From: Spirochaetia bacterium
GTDB taxonomy: Bacteria; Spirochaetota; Spirochaetia; JABMQR01
Length of the DNA stretch: 15,607 nucleotides
Direction: 5' to 3'
Assembly: GCA_016784705.1 (NCBI GenBank)
Contig: JADHUD010000022.1
Span: 1-15,607, forward strand
The translations under genes were made by a program, and so were the position numbers. The notes beneath the pieces were generated by a model. That model saw nothing but the letters and a program-made list of their open reading frames with translations, was not told where the DNA came from and did no database searches. Positions within the stretch are counted from its first letter, which is position 1. The number at the start of each line of letters is the position of its first letter. Below are positions 7,543-14,500 of this stretch, piece by piece.

Positions 7543-7583
7543 GACAACCCGGCTACTTGACAACCCGGCAACCCGGCTGTCAA
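7543..7583. repeat. Short CAACCCGGC repeats between purA and purB
   Basis: CAACCCGGC occurs three times, beginning at 7545, 7561 and 7569; the first two sit inside an 11-base GACAACCCGGC spaced by 16. TTGACA (7557-7562) and TGTCAA (7578-7583) form a 6-bp inverted repeat enclosing two of them. The block fills most of the purA-purB gap and might form an intercistronic hairpin. No T-run follows, so it should not stop transcription. Confidence 0.6.
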
Positions 7584-7597
7584 ATGAAACTTAATTT

Positions 7598-8866
7598 TTA
7601 CACAATAATAATTTGATCACGCTCAGGTCCTACAGAGACATACTGTATCGGTGCTCCGGTCAACTCCTCTATACGTTTCAGGTAGGCTTTAGCTTTTTCT
7701 GGAAGATCTTCCCATTTTCGGACAGCTGTTGTATCACACTTCCAGCCTTCCCATACTTCATAGACAGGTTCAGCAATTTCCTGCAATGAAGTTTCCGGTA
7801 CATAATCAATGATTTCACCATTTACCCTATAGGCAGTACAAATTTTCAGGGTATCAAAGCTATCCAGGATATCAAGTTTTGTTAATGCAATCCCGGTAAA
7901 ACCGTTAATCCAGCAGGAGTATGCAGCAGCAACACCGTCAAACCATCCGCAGCGTCTGGGGCGGCCTGTTGTTGCACCATACTCTCCGCCAACAGTACGC
8001 AGCTTTTCACCCACATCATCAAACAACTCTACTGTAAAAGGACCACCCCCAACAGAGGTTGAGTATACTTTTACAATTCCGATTATTTTATCAATTCTTC
8101 TTGGAGAGATTCCCGCTCCTGAGCAGACCCCGCCGGCAGTGGGGTTGGAAGAGGTTGTATAGGGATAAATACCCCAGTCCAGGTCACGCATGATTCCCAA
8201 TTGACCTTCCATAACAATGTTTTTTCCGGCAAGTACCGCATCACGAACTAAAGGAATTGAGTCTATAATTCTGTCTCCGAATTTCTCCCGCCAGGAGGCA
8301 CAAAGTTCCATCAACTCATCTACGGTTACTTCAGGAAGATTGAAGTATGCAAGCTCACGGTTTTTTTTTGGAAGCAGCATTTCAAGACGTACTTTCAATC
8401 TTTCAGGATTAAGTATATCTACAGCCCTGATTCCTACCCGGGCAGCTTTATCAGAGTAAACCGGCCCGATTCCTCTTTTTGTAGTACCGACTTCCCAACC
8501 TTTTTTCTTGCTGGCTTCTTCGGCTCCGTCCAGCTGGCAGTGGAAAGGCATAATAAGGTGTGCTCTTTTATCAATATAGAGGTTTTTAACCTCAACACCT
8601 GCTTCTGCTACTTCTGAAATCTCTTTTTCCATTGTGGTAAAATTGACTACTGTACCTGCACCAACCAAACAAACTGTTTTTGGATTAAAAATACCCGAGG
8701 GAAGAATATGCAGCGCAAATTTCCCAAATTCATTGATGACGGTATGACCTGCATTATCTCCCCCCTGATAGCGGATAACCATATCCGCATCCTGAGCAAG
8801 ATAATCAACCAGACGACCTTTTCCTTCATCACCCCATTGGGCTCCGACAATTGCAGTAACACTCAT
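7598..8866 (-). CDS. purA: Adenylosuccinate synthetase
   Basis: A 422-residue cytoplasmic GTPase-fold enzyme that joins IMP and aspartate with GTP to give adenylosuccinate, the committed step from IMP to AMP. The N-terminal loop QWGDEGKGR places the catalytic Asp at residue 13, and NAGHT places the catalytic His at 41, the standard family positions. Other blocks are VGTTKRGIGPVYSDKAAR (IMP contact), TSSNPTAGG, and GEYGATTGRPRRCGWFD near the nucleotide site. GDEGKGR has Arg where GKGK is usual, and GQLGIMRDLDWG replaces the common GAQG..LD.DHG, so this is a somewhat divergent form, but all key residues remain. ATG 8866 is chosen because the family begins MSVTAIVGAQWG-like and AAGGAG lies about eight bases upstream; earlier in-frame starts only add a non-conserved 28-residue lead. 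It starts 31 bases after the xpt-like gene. Confidence 0.97.
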   Translation of the reverse strand: MSVTAIVGAQWGDEGKGRLVDYLAQDADMVIRYQGGDNAGHTVINEFGKFALHILPSGIFNPKTVCLVGAGTVVNFTTMEKEISEVAEAGVEVKNLYIDKRAHLIMPFHCQLDGAEEASKKKGWEVGTTKRGIGPVYSDKAARVGIRAVDILNPERLKVRLEMLLPKKNRELAYFNLPEVTVDELMELCASWREKFGDRIIDSIPLVRDAVLAGKNIVMEGQLGIMRDLDWGIYPYTTSSNPTAGGVCSGAGISPRRIDKIIGIVKVYSTSVGGGPFTVELFDDVGEKLRTVGGEYGATTGRPRRCGWFDGVAAAYSCWINGFTGIALTKLDILDSFDTLKICTAYRVNGEIIDYVPETSLQEIAEPVYEVWEGWKCDTTAVRKWEDLPEKAKAYLKRIEELTGAPIQYVSVGPERDQIIIV

Positions 8867-8897
8867 TCTATCTTCTCCTTCATATTGAATATTTGAT

Positions 8898-9422
8898 TTA
8901 AAAGGAATTAGCTTTGTTGCGTATGTCATGATCATCAATATCCTCTGCATCCCAGGGATATTTTATCCATCGATCATCAATCTCAACCGCAGGATAGTAA
9001 CGTTTAATTTCAGGTGGAAATTCTCCATCTTTCTTTTTAATCTTGTTATGTATTACCAGTACAGCTATTTCCTTCGGGGAATGGTTGAGAAGTTCTTTTA
9101 CGCAATAGCTAAGTGTAGCTCTGGTATCATCAACTTCATCTATCAGTAGAACTTTTTTCCCGAAAAGTTTTTTCTCTACCTCATCAATCCACTGTATTTT
9201 CTGGGGAACCCCATTTGGTTTATTATCGATTCCGTAATAGGAAATACCGACAGCGAAAATCGGGCGATTTATAAAAGTTTTTAAAATTCTTGCCGGGATG
9301 AATCCGCCTGATCCTATTGCTACAATAACATCCGGATCAAAATCGGATGCATTGATTTTCTCTGCAAGTTTCTTTACCGCTTTATGTATGTCGTTATACG
9401 TTACATAGAGCTTATTATCCAT
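8898..9422 (-). CDS. Xpt1-like purine (xanthine/guanine/hypoxanthine) phosphoribosyltransferase
   Basis: A 174-residue type I phosphoribosyltransferase expected to join a purine base with PRPP. The PRPP loop is VLLIDEVDDTRATL (91-104), in which Arg replaces the Gly of the usual DTG. That change, the N-terminal YVTYNDIHK (6-14) and the C-terminal YPWDAEDIDDH (155-165) all recall the yeast xanthine phosphoribosyltransferase Xpt1, as I remember it, and related archaeal enzymes, rather than bacterial Xpt or Gpt. Base specificity cannot be read from the sequence. AGGAG stands seven bases before the ATG. It lies between hpt and purA in the same orientation, which supports a purine-salvage role. Confidence 0.88.
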   Translation of the reverse strand: MDNKLYVTYNDIHKAVKKLAEKINASDFDPDVIVAIGSGGFIPARILKTFINRPIFAVGISYYGIDNKPNGVPQKIQWIDEVEKKLFGKKVLLIDEVDDTRATLSYCVKELLNHSPKEIAVLVIHNKIKKKDGEFPPEIKRYYPAVEIDDRWIKYPWDAEDIDDHDIRNKANSF

Positions 9423-9448
9423 TATTTGCTCCTATCTCTTAGTATATC

Positions 9449-9486
9449 GAGCCAATTTCAAAATAAAATCATTTTGAAATTTCCTC
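9449..9486. repeat. Dispersed palindromic element, copy between hpt and the xpt-like gene
   Basis: GAGCCAATTTCAAAAT, AAAATC, then ATTTTGAAATTTCCTC. The arms AATTTCAAAAT (9454-9464) and ATTTTGAAATT (9471-9481) pair perfectly around a 6-base loop. It joins features of both other copies: GAGCCAATTTCAAAAT at its left (as at 5850) and 33 identical bases shared with 5956-5988. In the mRNA it would be a hairpin between two cistrons. Confidence 0.85.
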
Positions 9487-9516
9487 TATCATATTTTACT
9501 TAAAATTATTGTATGG

Positions 9517-10071
9517 TTAAACAGGCTCCATCTCGGCGATATAGGGTAATGTTCTATATTTCTCCGCATAATCCAGACCATAACCGACAACCCATACATC
9601 AGGTATCTCAAAACCAATGTAATCAACTTCAACCTCTACTACCCGCCGGTCCGGTTTATCAAGCAATGCAACAGTTTTTAGAGAGGCAGGTCTTCTCGAC
9701 TCAAAATTTCTCTTCAGGTAATCAAGGGTATAACCGCTGTCCAGAATATCCTCAATAATAAGAACATGCTTATCTGCAAGATTTTCCCTGACATCCATTA
9801 TCATCCTGACATTTCCAGTTGATTTTTCCGAGTTTCCATAACTGGAGAGTGCGATGAAGTCGACTGAATGAGTTACTCCGAGTTTTCGTGAGAGGTCGCT
9901 TAATAAAATAAAGGAACCTTTCAAAACACCGACTAACACGAGATCTTCGACATCTTTATAATCTTTGGTTATAATTCTGGCAAGTTCAGTGACACGCCGT
10001 TGTATGGTGTCGGCGTCTATAAGAACTCTGACAAGCCCGGAAGAGAGAGGAGGAATTGTTATTGCTGTCAT
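9517..10071 (-). CDS. hpt: Hypoxanthine (guanine) phosphoribosyltransferase
   Basis: A 184-residue cytoplasmic enzyme converting hypoxanthine (and usually guanine) with PRPP to IMP (GMP). The PRPP-binding loop VLIIEDILDSGYTL lies at 103-116, preceded by the LKGSF loop (50-54) and SSYG (76-79). DKPDRR and the base-contacting tail VWVVGYGLDYAEKYRTLPYIAEM complete the family pattern, and the length is typical. The ATG has AAGGG about seven bases upstream. It is first in the cluster hpt, xpt-like, purA, purB; its product IMP is the substrate of PurA. A 94-base gap with a dispersed palindrome separates it from the next gene, and a 243-base region lies upstream. Confidence 0.95.
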   Translation of the reverse strand: MTAITIPPLSSGLVRVLIDADTIQRRVTELARIITKDYKDVEDLVLVGVLKGSFILLSDLSRKLGVTHSVDFIALSSYGNSEKSTGNVRMIMDVRENLADKHVLIIEDILDSGYTLDYLKRNFESRRPASLKTVALLDKPDRRVVEVEVDYIGFEIPDVWVVGYGLDYAEKYRTLPYIAEMEPV

Positions 10072-10245
10072 GCAAACACCCTTCTGATCGTATAGTTTCA
10101 GCTTTTTCTACCGGAATTCTCTATGTATTTACTGTATCCGCGCAGAAGCTGTCTGATACCGAGAAAGGAAACTGCTTAAGAAAACTATCGCAATCGCAGG
10201 TACCCGATAATTTGTAAAAAAGTGAGAAACAATTTCCTATTACTG

Positions 10246-10272
10246 AATATAGGGAAAACGCCTGATTGTCAA
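10246..10272 (-). promoter_or_regulatory. Candidate promoter for the purine cluster
   Basis: Read leftward, TTGACA (10272-10267) is a perfect -35 box, followed after 15 bases by TATATT (10251-10246). Fifteen is short; a 17-base spacing would give only TATTCA. Transcription from here would leave a leader of about 165 bases before hpt. In that leader AGGAAATTG (10238-10230) can pair with CAGTTTCCT (10174-10166), nine pairs with one wobble. No known riboswitch pattern is evident. Confidence 0.35.
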
Positions 10273-10314
10273 GGGACAGAGGCTGTTACCCGGTGATCCC
10301 GGTTTTATCGAAGA

Positions 10315-11301
10315 TCAGAGGTCTCGGCTATAGATTATATCAAGAATACGTGAAACTTCTCTGCCAGCTTTTCCGGGGACAGCTGGATTTGTATTGTTGA
10401 GAACTGCCTCGGCAAAATTTTCAATGAGCGGTTGGTGAAGATTTTTATGGTTTGGAAGTTTTTCTGTTCGGATTTTGTTATTGGAAACAATAGTGATAAT
10501 CCCTTCATTTAATACCGGTACATGGATAGACCCTTTTGAACCATAGATATCAAGCGTATCCTTTGGTTCTCCGGCGGCGTGTGAAGAGGTGAGAATTCCT
10601 GTTGCTCCGCTGGTAAATGTAAAATAAGCAGTTGAAATATCTTCCACCTCCCTTTGAAAAATTATATTGTGATTAAATCCGGTTATGGATTTAACAGTTC
10701 CGGCAATATTCAAAAAAACCTCAATTCTATGGCACCCCATATCCATCATAGGTCCGCCGCCGGATTTCTCTTTTTCCATCAGCCAGCTGCGCGGTTCCCC
10801 TGGTAGAGGATTAAAATTTTCAAAATTATTACTTTCGATATGAACTATCTTTCCTATCTCTCCATTGGATATAATCTCTTTAATTCTGTGTATTACCGGG
10901 TAGAGATTTCGGTAAAAAGCAATGCCCAGTTTGACATTGTGAGCTTCACATGCTGCGATCATTCTATCAGCCTCAGGACAATTCATTGCCATAGGTTTTT
11001 CACAGAGAATATGTTTGCCTGCCTTAGCTGCTTCAATTGTTTGTTCTGCATGCAGATAGACCGGAGTTGCAATATAGACTGCATCCACTGCCTCGTCATT
11101 GATAAGTTCCTGCCAGGTTCTGGTCCATTTACCGGCTCCAAATTCTTTTGCAAAACTTTCAGCTTTTGAGAAATCAGATCGGTTCACAACGATAAGCTCT
11201 GAATTTGCAGCATCTCGTATTCCTGGTGCTGCACGTTTTCTTGAAATGGCACCACAACCTATCAAACCCCATTTAATTGTATTCTTACGCACCACGCTCA
11301 T
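10315..11301 (-). CDS. Gfo/Idh/MocA-family NAD(P)-dependent oxidoreductase
   Basis: A 328-residue cytoplasmic dehydrogenase. The Rossmann nucleotide loop is GLIGCGAIS (12-20), the family hallmark EKP is at 101-103, and GGGPMMDMGCHRIE (181-194) supplies the Asp and His of the usual GG.L.D.G.H substrate region. Members oxidise or reduce sugars, inositols and sugar acids; the substrate cannot be named. An ATG at 11301 is chosen because it lies 14 bases after the dctM stop and GAAGGGG precedes it, although the gap is short enough that the GTG two codons later might be used. A longer in-frame reading to 11457 would lie inside dctM and adds 52 low-complexity residues. Its place at the end of the TRAP genes suggests it acts on the imported substrate. 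Confidence 0.9.
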   Translation of the reverse strand: MSVVRKNTIKWGLIGCGAISRKRAAPGIRDAANSELIVVNRSDFSKAESFAKEFGAGKWTRTWQELINDEAVDAVYIATPVYLHAEQTIEAAKAGKHILCEKPMAMNCPEADRMIAACEAHNVKLGIAFYRNLYPVIHRIKEIISNGEIGKIVHIESNNFENFNPLPGEPRSWLMEKEKSGGGPMMDMGCHRIEVFLNIAGTVKSITGFNHNIIFQREVEDISTAYFTFTSGATGILTSSHAAGEPKDTLDIYGSKGSIHVPVLNEGIITIVSNNKIRTEKLPNHKNLHQPLIENFAEAVLNNTNPAVPGKAGREVSRILDIIYSRDL

Positions 11302-11315
11302 GTCCCCTTCGATTA

Positions 11316-12617
11316 TCACGCACCCATGATGAGATTTGGAATAAACATTACCAGACCCGGTATAAAGGTAACCATTAGAAGGACGATTATCATCATCAGG
11401 TAGAGAGGAAGCATGGCTTTTGCGGCTTTTTCGATTGAAATTTTTCCTATTGCGCAACCGACAAATAAGGCTGAACCTACCGGAGGAGTAGTTAAACCTA
11501 TACCCAGATTCAGAATCAGCATAACACCAAACTGGATCGGGCTCATTCCCAGAGTACCTACCACTACCGGATATAAAATTGGAGTAGTTATAAGAATAAG
11601 AGGAGCCATATCCATTATAGTGCCAAGAATGATCAGAAGAAGATTGATTAATAATAAAAGAAGTATCTTGTTTTCGGTGATGGTCAACAGTGCTTTAGTT
11701 GCTGCTGCAGGAATTTTCAAATAGGCAAGAAGCCATCCAAAGGCACTGGCAGCAGCAATGAGACTCATTACCATGGCAAGTGTTTTCAATGAAGAATAGA
11801 GTATTCCTACAAATTTGGTTAGCGGAATTTCTCTGTATACAAAAAAGGTGATGATAAACGCATAAATACAGGCGATTGCGGCTGACTCGGTAGCAGTGAA
11901 AATACCGGAAACAACACCTCCTATAATGATAACTGCTGTAAAAAGTCCCAAAAAAGCATCTTTTATGGTTACTAAGGCCTCTTTGAAACTGGATCGGGGT
12001 TCTTTTGGATATTTTCTTATTGTTGCAATAATAAAACTTATTATCATGAGAGATAATCCCAAAATAACACCGGGAATAAATCCTCCCAGAAACAAACGGC
12101 CGACAGAAACTCCACCGGCTGCCATTGCATAGATTATCATATTGTGGCTTGGGGGTATTATAACACCCTGGCAGGCACTGGTAACCGTAATACCAACAGA
12201 AAAATCTGCATCATATCCCTTTTTTTTCATCATCGGGATCATCATCGTTCCAATTGAAGAGACGTCAGCAACTGCCGAACCGGAAATTCCACCAAAAAAC
12301 ATGCTTGCAAGAACGTTGACCTGAGCCAGGCCTCCCCGGACTCTGCCGACGAGAACATTGGAAAAATCGATAAGCCTCCGGGATATTCCTCCCTGACTCA
12401 TAATTTCTCCTGCAAGGATAAAAAATGGGATAGCAAGCAGAGAGAATGAGTTGACTCCCTGTACCATTCTCTGGGCAATTGCCAGGAGCGGAATTTTAAG
12501 ATAGATGGCGGTAACAATAGAAGATATGGCAAGGGTAAAAGTTATGGGAACTCTGAGCAGTAAAAGAATTGCAAAAAGTCCAAGAAGGAGGGTGGAAGCA
12601 AAACCCAAGTTAGCCAT
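11316..12617 (-). CDS. dctM: TRAP transporter large permease subunit
   Basis: A 433-residue inner-membrane protein with about 12 hydrophobic segments, the ion-coupled translocation subunit of a tripartite ATP-independent periplasmic transporter. Family-typical stretches are LAIPFFILAGEIMSQGG, FGGISGSAVADVSSIG followed by MIPMMKKKGYD, and IIPPSHNMIIYA. The length is normal. The ATG shares its A with the TAA stop of dctQ (TAATG), and its GAGGAG ribosome site lies inside the end of dctQ, so the two genes are probably translationally coupled. Confidence 0.96.
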   Translation of the reverse strand: MANLGFASTLLLGLFAILLLLRVPITFTLAISSIVTAIYLKIPLLAIAQRMVQGVNSFSLLAIPFFILAGEIMSQGGISRRLIDFSNVLVGRVRGGLAQVNVLASMFFGGISGSAVADVSSIGTMMIPMMKKKGYDADFSVGITVTSACQGVIIPPSHNMIIYAMAAGGVSVGRLFLGGFIPGVILGLSLMIISFIIATIRKYPKEPRSSFKEALVTIKDAFLGLFTAVIIIGGVVSGIFTATESAAIACIYAFIITFFVYREIPLTKFVGILYSSLKTLAMVMSLIAAASAFGWLLAYLKIPAAATKALLTITENKILLLLLINLLLIILGTIMDMAPLILITTPILYPVVVGTLGMSPIQFGVMLILNLGIGLTTPPVGSALFVGCAIGKISIEKAAKAMLPLYLMMIIVLLMVTFIPGLVMFIPNLIMGA

Positions 12618-13147
12618 TATGTATCTCCTCTATTTTGTCTATTTAAAAATATTTCGATGCCTTCCGCATTATCTTCAATGCCGAAGATATCCATTAACGC
12701 TTCAGAGGCTATAAGAAATGCCGAAATGGGAAGGATAAGATAAAGAATAGAGCTTGGCCATTCAGTAGCAGGCATTATAGACCGGCTGGTAACTTGGACC
12801 AGTTTTAACCCGTACAGAAAAAACACCACTGCAATTGATAAAGTAATGAAATCTTTTAAAAATATCAGGGATTTATCAAACCATACTGGAAGTTTTTTCG
12901 GAAGCAGATGCAGACTTATGTGCAAACCCTGTTTAACTCCGATTGCCATGGCGATGAAAGTGAACCATACCATAAGAAGCTTTGCAATTTCTTCACTCCA
13001 GCCGATACCGGAGTTAAGTATGTATCGCATAAAAACATTTATAAATATGAGTATTGTCATTGCAACGAGTAAAATCATTGCAAAATAAATTGACCCAAGA
13101 TGTATTCGGTTCATAGCCTGTGATATATTTTTTTTAACGCTTTTCAT
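12617..13147 (-). CDS. dctQ: TRAP transporter small permease subunit
   Basis: A 176-residue inner-membrane protein with four predicted helices at about 18-38, 51-70, 92-112 and 130-150. The segment VFMRYILNSGIGWSEEIAK followed by GVKQGLHISL is the family pattern R...W.EE......G...G.HI of DctQ proteins. It pairs with DctM in the membrane. ATG 13147 is preferred, with GAGAG six bases upstream. A GTG at 13183 preceded by GGGGGA would add 12 residues, but that site lies inside an RNA hairpin (13171-13221), so it may be inactive or regulated. Confidence 0.92.
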   Translation of the reverse strand: MKSVKKNISQAMNRIHLGSIYFAMILLVAMTILIFINVFMRYILNSGIGWSEEIAKLLMVWFTFIAMAIGVKQGLHISLHLLPKKLPVWFDKSLIFLKDFITLSIAVVFFLYGLKLVQVTSRSIMPATEWPSSILYLILPISAFLIASEALMDIFGIEDNAEGIEIFLNRQNRGDT

Positions 13148-13170
13148 TTGAAACTCTCTGTTAAAAAATT

Positions 13171-13221
13171 TAATCTGAACCACCGGTCCCCCGTTTTCTG
13201 TTCAGTTTTCTGTTCAGATTA
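13171..13221 (-). promoter_or_regulatory. Hairpin ahead of dctQ with a 12-bp tandem duplication
   Basis: TAATCTGAAC (13171-13180) and GTTCAGATTA (13212-13221) are a perfect 10-bp inverted repeat. The loop includes a perfect tandem copy of GTTTTCTGTTCA (13193-13204 and 13205-13216). Either GTTCAG can pair with the left arm, so two registers are possible. The structure covers the alternative GTG start of dctQ and its G-rich ribosome site and ends 24 bases before the preferred ATG. Confidence 0.6.
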
Positions 13222-13240
13222 TAAAAAACCAATGAGATTC

Positions 13241-13261
13241 TTTCAAAAATATATTTTGAAA
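13241..13261. repeat. Possible degenerate copy of the dispersed palindrome
   Basis: TTTCAAAA (13241-13248) and TTTTGAAA (13254-13261) pair around ATATA, followed by TTTCTTC. The right side, TTTTGAAATTTCTTC, closely resembles TTTTGAAATTTCCTC in the clear copies at 5973 and 9471. The left side lacks GAGCC, so membership is uncertain in such AT-rich DNA. Confidence 0.4.
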
Positions 13262-13282
13262 TTTCTTCTCCCATTGTAAGAA

Positions 13283-13316
13283 TATTGAGAGCCGGAGAAT
13301 ATTCCAGCTCTCAATA
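13283..13316 (-). promoter_or_regulatory. Strong stem-loop just after dctP
   Basis: TATTGAGAGC (13283-13292) and GCTCTCAATA (13307-13316) are a perfect 10-bp stem, with a further GGA/TCC pair inside. In the transcription direction no real U-tract follows, only ATTCTTAC. A stem of this kind after a binding-protein gene typically protects the upstream mRNA or stops part of the transcripts, raising binding protein over permease. That role here is inference from position. Confidence 0.75.
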
Positions 13317-13358
13317 CTAGTATAAAATCGGTTCGATTAACCTTAACCTGAGCTAAGA

Positions 13359-14357
13359 TTATTTTCCTACAGCTCTGATTTTAGCAACGACAGCCTTCAG
13401 ATCTGCTGAGAGCGCATCATATAGCGGCTGCATAGCAGCCTGGAATGCAGCATTGTCGGGTAAACGGTAAATTTCATTTCCATTTGCAACAACAGCTTGT
13501 TCTGCAACTTTTTCATAGTCTGCCCATGCTTTAATCTGGAAGGCCATGCTGTCTTTTGCTGCTTGTTTTATAAGTGCCTGATCTGCAGCTGAAAGTTTAT
13601 CCATGGTTATCTTGCTTGCTATAGTTATTTCAGGGACACGCGTATGTTCATCAAGGGTGAAATAATTAGCAACCTCATAATGACTTGTAGAGTAGTAACT
13701 TGGCCAGTTGTTTTCTGCTCCGTCGATAACACCGGTCTGGATTGCTGAATAAACTTCACCAAATGGCATAGGAGTAGCGACAGCGCCCAAAGCCTCAACG
13801 AGTCCTACCATTAGTGCACTCTCCTGGACGCGAATTTTTAGGCCGGCAAGATCTGCAACAGATTTTATGGGACGTACAGAATTGTAAAAACTTCTTGCCC
13901 CTGAATCGAACCAGGAAAGACCGACAAAGCCTGCAGGTTCCAAGCTGCCGAGAAATTCATCACCTATTGAACTGTTGAGAACTTCCCACATATGGGCTGG
14001 GCTTCGGTATAAATATGGCATTTGAAGAGCATTGAAATCCGGGGCAAAAGCAGCCAGCGGGGAAATACTTACTCTCGTAAAATCAATTGCGCCGAATTGA
14101 ACCTGTTCAATTACTGCCCGTTCTTCTCCCAACTGTGAGCCGGGATACACCTCAATCTTAATTCTGCCGTTTGACCTCTCTTCAACAAGCCGGGCAAATT
14201 CAAAATCTCCCCGTGTTGTGGGATAATCTGCCGGATGAGTCTCCGCCAACCTTAAAACGATGGGACTGCTCCCGGCTGTACTTTCAGCACTGCCTGCAGC
14301 CCAGCAAAAACTTGCTGCAAGAACTACCATCAGTAATACCAGCATACCTTTTTTCAT
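13359..14357 (-). CDS. dctP: TRAP transporter periplasmic solute-binding protein
   Basis: A 332-residue exported protein of the DctP family that captures the substrate and hands it to DctQM. The N-terminus MKKGMLVLLMVVLAASFCWA is a signal sequence; cleavage is likely near AAGSA-ES, although SFC leaves a weak case for a lipoprotein. LRLAETHPADYPTTRG begins the mature fold. GLKIRVQES carries the Arg that in this family binds the substrate carboxylate, and GVIDGAENNWPSY is the conserved hinge and pocket segment. The carboxylate-binding Arg suggests an organic or sugar acid as substrate. ATG 14357 is chosen for AAGGAG six bases upstream; an in-frame start 18 bases earlier lacks this. It heads the operon and is separated from dctQ by 211 bases with hairpins. 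Confidence 0.95.
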   Translation of the reverse strand: MKKGMLVLLMVVLAASFCWAAGSAESTAGSSPIVLRLAETHPADYPTTRGDFEFARLVEERSNGRIKIEVYPGSQLGEERAVIEQVQFGAIDFTRVSISPLAAFAPDFNALQMPYLYRSPAHMWEVLNSSIGDEFLGSLEPAGFVGLSWFDSGARSFYNSVRPIKSVADLAGLKIRVQESALMVGLVEALGAVATPMPFGEVYSAIQTGVIDGAENNWPSYYSTSHYEVANYFTLDEHTRVPEITIASKITMDKLSAADQALIKQAAKDSMAFQIKAWADYEKVAEQAVVANGNEIYRLPDNAAFQAAMQPLYDALSADLKAVVAKIRAVGK

Positions 14358-14367
14358 ATTCAACTCC

Positions 14368-14416
14368 TTAATCATATAATTTTGATTAATTCATTATAAT
14401 GTAGATACTAATATCT
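14368..14416 (-). promoter_or_regulatory. Promoter and operator-like dyads of the TRAP operon
   Basis: Read leftward, TATAAT (14398-14393) is a perfect -10 box but has no convincing -35 at normal spacing, as in activator-dependent promoters. Upstream of it, AGATACTAATATCT (14403-14416) is a near-palindrome with 5-bp arms. Downstream, TTAATCA (14368-14374) and TGATTAA (14383-14389) form a perfect 7-bp inverted repeat spanning the expected transcript start and touching the AAGGAG site of dctP. The AraC-type gene immediately upstream is the obvious candidate regulator. Confidence 0.5.
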
Positions 14417-14500
14417 CGCTCTTTCAAATATTGCTTTATCCTGCAAATTTTTGTTTAGAGTTTGTCTCCGCAGAACCGGCTGCCGGATAAAAACTGGATA

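Noticed and set aside
8867..8950. 28-residue extension of PurA
   Set aside because: It overlaps the end of the xpt-like gene and precedes the well-placed ribosome site and the conserved start of the family.
10072..10314. Purine riboswitch before hpt
   Set aside because: The conserved purine-aptamer junction sequences are not seen; only ordinary inverted repeats are visible.
11302..11457. 52-residue N-terminal extension of the oxidoreductase
   Set aside because: It lies within dctM coding DNA, is not family-like, and a better start sits just after the dctM stop.
14470..14500. Terminator after the AraC-type gene
   Set aside because: CCGG-CTG-CCGG gives only a 4-bp stem and no T-run follows in the transcription direction.
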